64,000 nt of DNA from Ophioderma brevispina (Eukaryota > Echinodermata > Ophiuroidea > Amphilepidida > Ophiodermatidae), in assembly GCA_023653785.1 (NCBI GenBank), contig JAMKCH010012379.1:41236-105235 (forward strand), in the 5' to 3' direction. How positions within the stretch are numbered: position 1 is the first letter of the stretch; every line of letters starts with the position of its first letter. Below the pieces are notes generated by a model, which saw only the letters and a list, made by a program, of their open reading frames with translations, was not told where the DNA came from and made no database searches. This document shows, in pieces, positions 59,657-64,000 of this stretch. The translations under genes were made by a program, and so were the position numbers.

Positions 59657-59814
59657 GGTCGGATTTATTTTAGTACGTCAGCCCAGACCGTTTTGGGCAC
59701 CAAGGGTAGGGGGAAAAGAGTAGAAAAATTTCATGCTACCAGATGTTAGGTACATTGGGAGCTTATGTGGGGATCTCGCCTGGTGGATGTAGAAATCAGA
59801 AGTGTGCAATTTTG

Positions 59815-60480
59815 TTATGGGCAAAAAGGCAAATTAACCCAAAATAAAGCAAAACATCGTTAGTCGTAGAATCACCCCTGATAGAATGGTGATTTTCTTG
59901 TATTATTTTCATTAAAATGTAATATAGTATTTAATTCAAAAGAATTTGCATGTGGACTCTGGGTCAAATTGACCCAGGAAAGGGCCAAAAAAGGGTAAAT
60001 GCTAAATGAGTTAAAAATCACTTAGAATGGAGATTGGATTTATTCCAAAAATTATTTCATTTACCCATTCTATAAAAAGAAGATTTAAAGAAGAATTTGG
60101 AATGTGGAGAATCTAGGATCAAAGTTGACCCCAGAAAGGGTAAAAAATGGCTTAAAATTGACCCAAAATAAAGGTAAAAAATCCATCGAATGGTGATGTA
60201 TTATTCCAACTTTATAAAATGAAGTAGTATTTAATTTTCTTTCAACTCTCTTTATTAGCAGTTAGATTCAAGAAGAATTTGCATCTCGGGTCAAAATTGA
60301 CCCAGAAAGAAAGGTAAAATTGACCCCAAAATATGAGTCAGTAAGTTAAAATGGAAGGTAATCATTCCACGTAATTATATGCATTTAAAAAAAGAAAAAA
60401 CCTAAAAAATTAAAAAAAAAAAAAAAAAAAAAAAATATAAATGTTGACATTTTGGGTCAAGATTCACCCCAAAAGAGCAA
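59815..60480 (+). repeat. ~165-bp tandem array, forward
   Basis: Anchor palindromes GGGTCAAATTGACCC (59961), GATCAAAGTTGACCCC (60118), GGGTCAAAATTGACCC (60288) and GGGTCAAGATTCACCCC (60454). Spacings about 156-171 bp. Between anchors are AGAATTTGCATGTGGA, TAAAATGTAATATAGTA and AATGGTGAT blocks. The last unit is invaded by a poly-A run (60413-60435). Reverse relatives are at 62225-62945. Confidence 0.8.
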
Positions 60481-60594
60481 TAACAGTCCAATTTAATAGT
60501 TTTCATCTTCATTGAATCGCCTTGAGCTCCACTAACCCCTCTGTTAATTATCGTGCCGGTATCATTTCAAACCAATTTTGATATGAAGGGCTCA

Positions 60595-60815
60595 AAACAT
60601 TATTTCATAAGACCCCTAGAATATTGTGTAAAATAAAAATTTTTTTTACACGATTTTCAACTCATAATATCTACGTTTTTAGTTTAAGTCCGACGAATTT
60701 TCACAGGGTACATGAGACAAATAGTACCTTTCTCAAAACCAATATTATATTCTGATCACTTCCTTAAATCTTGGATCCCGGGGACGAGGCTATTAGCGAT
60801 TGGATCTATAATAAA
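60595..60815 (+). repeat. Dispersed CACTTCCGGTAAAATCTGG repeat, copy 3 (diverged)
   Basis: AAAACATTATTTCATAAGACC, GAATATTGTGTAAAA, CACTTCCTTAAATCTTGG and GGGGACGAGGCTATTAGCGA. Confidence 0.65.
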
Positions 60816-60952
60816 TTTGACTCTCCAAATTTTATTATCCTAGAAAGGGCCAAAAAGAGGTCAAAAATAACCCCCCAAAAGAGTGGCAATTTAAACTGTG
60901 GAGTGTTAATGTTTTGAGAAGCAACTGGAATAATGTTTGCTCTTGTTGTCAG

Positions 60953-61144
60953 CCTGCCAACCACATAGATTGCATAGATGACACGATTGCCATGTTTGCC
61001 AAAGGTGGACAATATCAATCTTCCTTTCGAGTTTTGTCAGAAATCAGTGGTGTACCTTCTTTGCCAAACATCTTTAATAATGCATTCCTGGCTCCCACTT
61101 CAAGTAAAGCTGGTATCCATCCTGTCTGCTGCATAGCATATCAG
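60953..61144 (+). CDS. Unidentified protein, internal exon
   Basis: Acceptor TTTGCTCTTGTTGTCAG (ends 60952) and donor GTAGGT (61145) enclose 64 codons in phase 0: PANHIDCIDDTIAMFAKGGQ, then SSFRVLSEISGVPSLPNIF, then APTSSKAGIHPVCCIAYQ. It is balanced, non-repetitive protein sequence with no stop, in a setting that is otherwise all repeats. I do not recognise the family. No partner exon was found on either side within the window. Confidence 0.55.
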
Positions 61145-61159
61145 GTAGGTTAATTATTC

Positions 61160-61495
61160 TGCTACCTCTACTACGTGCCGGCGTACCGCGGCAGTCGATC
61201 CAGAGGGGGCAAATTTCCAAGTCGTCCGCCAGAGGGGGGCAAAACTTCGTAAATCGTCCCTGTGATTTGCTCTAATTAAGTCGGAACTTGATGAAATGCG
61301 CGAGTAGCGCACGAAATTGCCAAATTACTTTTAATTTTGCCCCAAATTTTGGACTGAAATTGGTTGAAATGCCCCGAAAAAGATGGCGGATAAAAATGCA
61401 CATTTGTGGCCCATATCAATCCCTCCCGCTTTTTTTCGAGCCAGGGGTCAACTTCCCCCCGCCCCCCCCCCGTCCCTGTTACGCCACTGTCTACC
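61160..61495. other. Repeat-like sequence with GTTACGCCACTG end
   Basis: CAGAGGGGGCAAA occurs twice (61201, 61231). A C-rich tract at 61455 and the closing GTTACGCCACTG resemble one end of a common MITE. Only one end is recognisable. Confidence 0.4.
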
Positions 61496-61774
61496 ATGGA
61501 CATGGAAGACTCAACAGAATAAAGGTTCTGAATATGGGTCCTTGACTTGAAAGCAGTGCCCACCGAACTGGTTCTTCTCTTACAAGCCTGATATTGTTCA
61601 TTATTACCGATTGTAACCTTTTTAAATAACCCGCAAGACTGCGATATGGAACCGTGCTTATGGTTAAAGGCGGATGCCGATTTAATGGATTGAAGTTTTA
61701 ATCGTGATAGATTGGCCTTCACCCCAAAAACCCAATCTGTGAGTTTCTCGCGGCACCGATATTTCAACCCTTTT

Positions 61775-62035
61775 GGAGTGTGAGAGCTAAAAATGTGATT
61801 TGGTAAGCCCCATTGAGACGTGTAGATTAATATTGGTCGACAAGTGGGTGGGGCAACATTTTTTCGCGCTCATAATTTCCAAAACCAAACATCCTTTGGC
61901 CCTACGATTTCACAGGCTAAATGGGAAAAATATTAGCTTTCTTTTGAATACCAAATTGTTGACCACTTCCGGTAAAAATCTGGCCCCTGGGGACGGAGGC
62001 TATTAAGCGATCGGCCATGGACCTGTAATATATTT
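61775..62035 (+). repeat. Dispersed CACTTCCGGTAAAATCTGG repeat, copy 4
   Basis: GTGAGAGCTAAAAATGTGATT, TTAATATTGGTCGACAAG, CACTTCCGGTAAAAATCTGG and GGGGACGGAGGCTATTAAGCG. Confidence 0.75.
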
Positions 62036-62224
62036 TGAGACCAAATTGGGTGTAATTTGAGTTTTAGTTTTGGATGTCCACTAAAAGGGTTAATATAGGT
62101 TTGAAATTGGCAATTGATTATTTGAAATTCCTGCCTTAGAAATAATTGAAACATATCAAAACCAAATAATGTTTTCCTTGTTTTAAAAACCCATTTTAAG
62201 TCATTGTTTATTAACCTTTTGGCC

Positions 62225-62945
62225 ATTCTGGGGTCAATTTTGACCCTGGCCAGAATCCCAACTTCAAAGTCCTTTTTCAAATCTACAGCTATATAGTGGG
62301 GCAAAATGAACTACTATTACATTTTAAAACAATTAAGAATGGACTAAATACATCACCATTCCTATGAATTTTTTTTTATTAACCATATTTGGGTCAATTT
62401 TGACCACCTTTTTGTGCACTTTCTGGGTCAAAAATAACCCCCTGATTCCAATAATATTTCAAAATTCTTTCATTAATCTACAAGCGATATAGTGGGGGAA
62501 TTAAAATAGTATACCTCAATATGCAAGTCGGATAATACGCACACCATTCTGTGATTTTTTTACCAATATGGGTCAATTTTGATCCTTTTTTTGGCCCTTT
62601 CTTGGGTGCAAAATACCCCAGATTCTAACATTCAAATTCTTCTTCAATCACAGCTATATAGTGGGGGAAATTAAAATACTAATTACATTAATAGAAAGTT
62701 GGAAATCACCATTCTATATTTGTCACTTTATTTGGGTCAATTTTGACCCCCTTTTTTGTCCTTTCTGGGGTCGAAATTAGCCCCAGATTCCAACATTCAA
62801 ATTCGCTTGATCTACAGCTCTATATGGGTTAATTAAATAGTATTGCTTGCCCCCACTATGAAGTTTGGAATAAAATCACCATTCTATGATTTTTACCTAA
62901 TTTGGGTCAATTTTGACCTTTTTTTTTTGGCCCATAAAAAGAATT
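62225..62945 (-). repeat. ~168-bp tandem array, inverse
   Basis: GGGTCAATTTTGACC anchors at 62231, 62391, 62569, 62734 and 62904 (spacings about 160-178). Between them are TCTACAGCTATATAGTGGGG, AAATAGTAT and AATCACCATTCTATGATT. This is the reverse complement of the 59815-60480 unit. Confidence 0.85.
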
Positions 62946-63590
62946 GCAGCACCACTTCTGATTTCTACAGCCACCCCAGTGATGATCCACACATTTCTCG
63001 TGTTCGATTATCTATTGTTTCAGCGTGCATTATTTTTGGCGAGGGTAGCCTACGGGCTACCCGCTCTATTCGCCTGGGTTTGACCTACTTTTCAATAGCG
63101 GTTGCAGAAAATATTCGTGCCGATATCCTCTAAAATCTACATGTTTAATAGTTTATGAAATGTTGTGCAATTTTACGTCATTTGGATTGTACTCCAATAA
63201 GATGCCCAGCGAAAACGGTGAACATACATTTACAAAAAGATATTAATGTTCAAAAGAGTAGAAATCAAAGCGTCACCTCCACACATGCTTACCGCGCGTG
63301 ACGGATTGCAAATAAAAACACGACGTGTACACTAAATAAAAACATGACTATAGAGTGCGTAACAGCGGCAACAGGGTGAGGTGGCGGCCAAAAATCCCAA
63401 ATTTAGACATGGCCAGTGGCTTGAACACGTAAAAACGAATATTCGCGAAAATTTATGAAATGAGTACGATATGTTTTTAAGGAATATTTTTATTTGTAAT
63501 TTTTTTATAGTTAATTTTACTGGTTTAACAAGCGTCCTTAAAATCCGTTATGAATGCATTGAATTAACGGATGCTTAAGGGGATTGGCCC
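62945..63590. other. Unassigned stretch
   Basis: No gene. A 96-codon plus frame (62843-63133) starts inside the array and shows no domain. Confidence 0.4.
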
Positions 63591-63715
63591 GATATACGGA
63601 TCTGAAGGTTTTGATCTTGGATAATCGGCCTTACCCCAAAACCCCACCTGATCCAAACTACTTCCGGTAAAATCTTGGGAACAAGGCTTTAGCGATCAGG
63701 GCCATAACCCTTGGT
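63590..63715 (+). repeat. Dispersed CACTTCCGGTAAAATCTGG repeat, copy 5 (3' part)
   Basis: CTACTTCCGGTAAAATCTTGG and AACAAGGCTTTAGCGATC. Only the terminal block is preserved. Confidence 0.65.
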
Positions 63716-64000
63716 AAATCAAGGGCATCAAGGGGACTATGCTGTGGGACTATATGGGTACGATGCTGTGGATCACGAACTGCCCATTTAAATTGACCGG
63801 AGGAATTTTTTTTAGGATACGAAATTTCTAATTCTCTAAAATTTCACTGGATCAGTTTGTAGACCACCTACCGAGACTAACATTTCAAAGGTTGTTGCAC
63901 AAAAAGGTGCAAAAGAAAACCCCGCAACTATGTTTTTTGAACTTGCCTGCCTATCTAATTGTCCCCGTAGAAACCATGCTTTGACTTTCTGTCGTGCCGA

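Overview
This is eukaryotic DNA, and it reads as a repeat-rich, AT-rich genome of an animal, most likely a marine invertebrate deuterostome (inference from gene content and repeat style, low certainty). There are no operons or long intact genes. Coding sequence appears as short islands bounded by AG/GT splice signals and separated by kilobases of intron or intergenic DNA. Most of the window is transposon debris: MITE-like inverted-repeat elements, two degraded non-LTR retrotransposons, foldback structures, tandem arrays and very long mononucleotide runs. Repeated one-base slips in otherwise recognisable coding sequence suggest uncorrected long-read assembly errors or decayed copies.

0-6 kb: four consecutive plus-strand exons of a DNAJB12/DNAJB14-type ER-membrane J-domain cochaperone (J-domain helices I-III, G/F-like linker, hydrophobic membrane segment). 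Introns carry MITEs. Exon 2 has a broken frame. The C-terminal exons were not found. 6-17 kb: repeats only, including an inverted pair of ~0.6-kb repeats, a ~165-bp-period element and several hairpin elements.

17.5-24 kb: minus-strand coding islands of one or two genes I could not identify. One exon ends exactly in the terminal inverted repeat of a ~2.06-kb element with TTTAAGGTCCATTCA ends, which contains a ~739-bp tandem duplication. A possible decayed DDE transposase lies at 21.5-22.4 kb, and three hairpin elements follow at 24-24.6 kb.

24.6-44.5 kb: no gene recognised. The main structure is a ~6.15-kb inverted-repeat assembly (32,978-39,128) with ~1.2-kb arms made of repeated units. Its spacer holds a nested inverted pair, a TIR element inside a TGTTTAG minisatellite, and G-rich minisatellites. 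44.5-51.2 kb: a minus-strand L1/Tx1-like LINE remnant with endonuclease, RT and C-terminal motifs. 52-53.4 kb: an A/C-only minisatellite next to a dispersed repeat also present at 9 kb and 36 kb. 55-57.8 kb: a plus-strand LINE remnant with CR1/L2-like features, interrupted by other sequence. 59.8-62.9 kb: two ~168-bp-period arrays in opposite orientation flanking an unidentified but convincing plus-strand exon (60,953-61,144).
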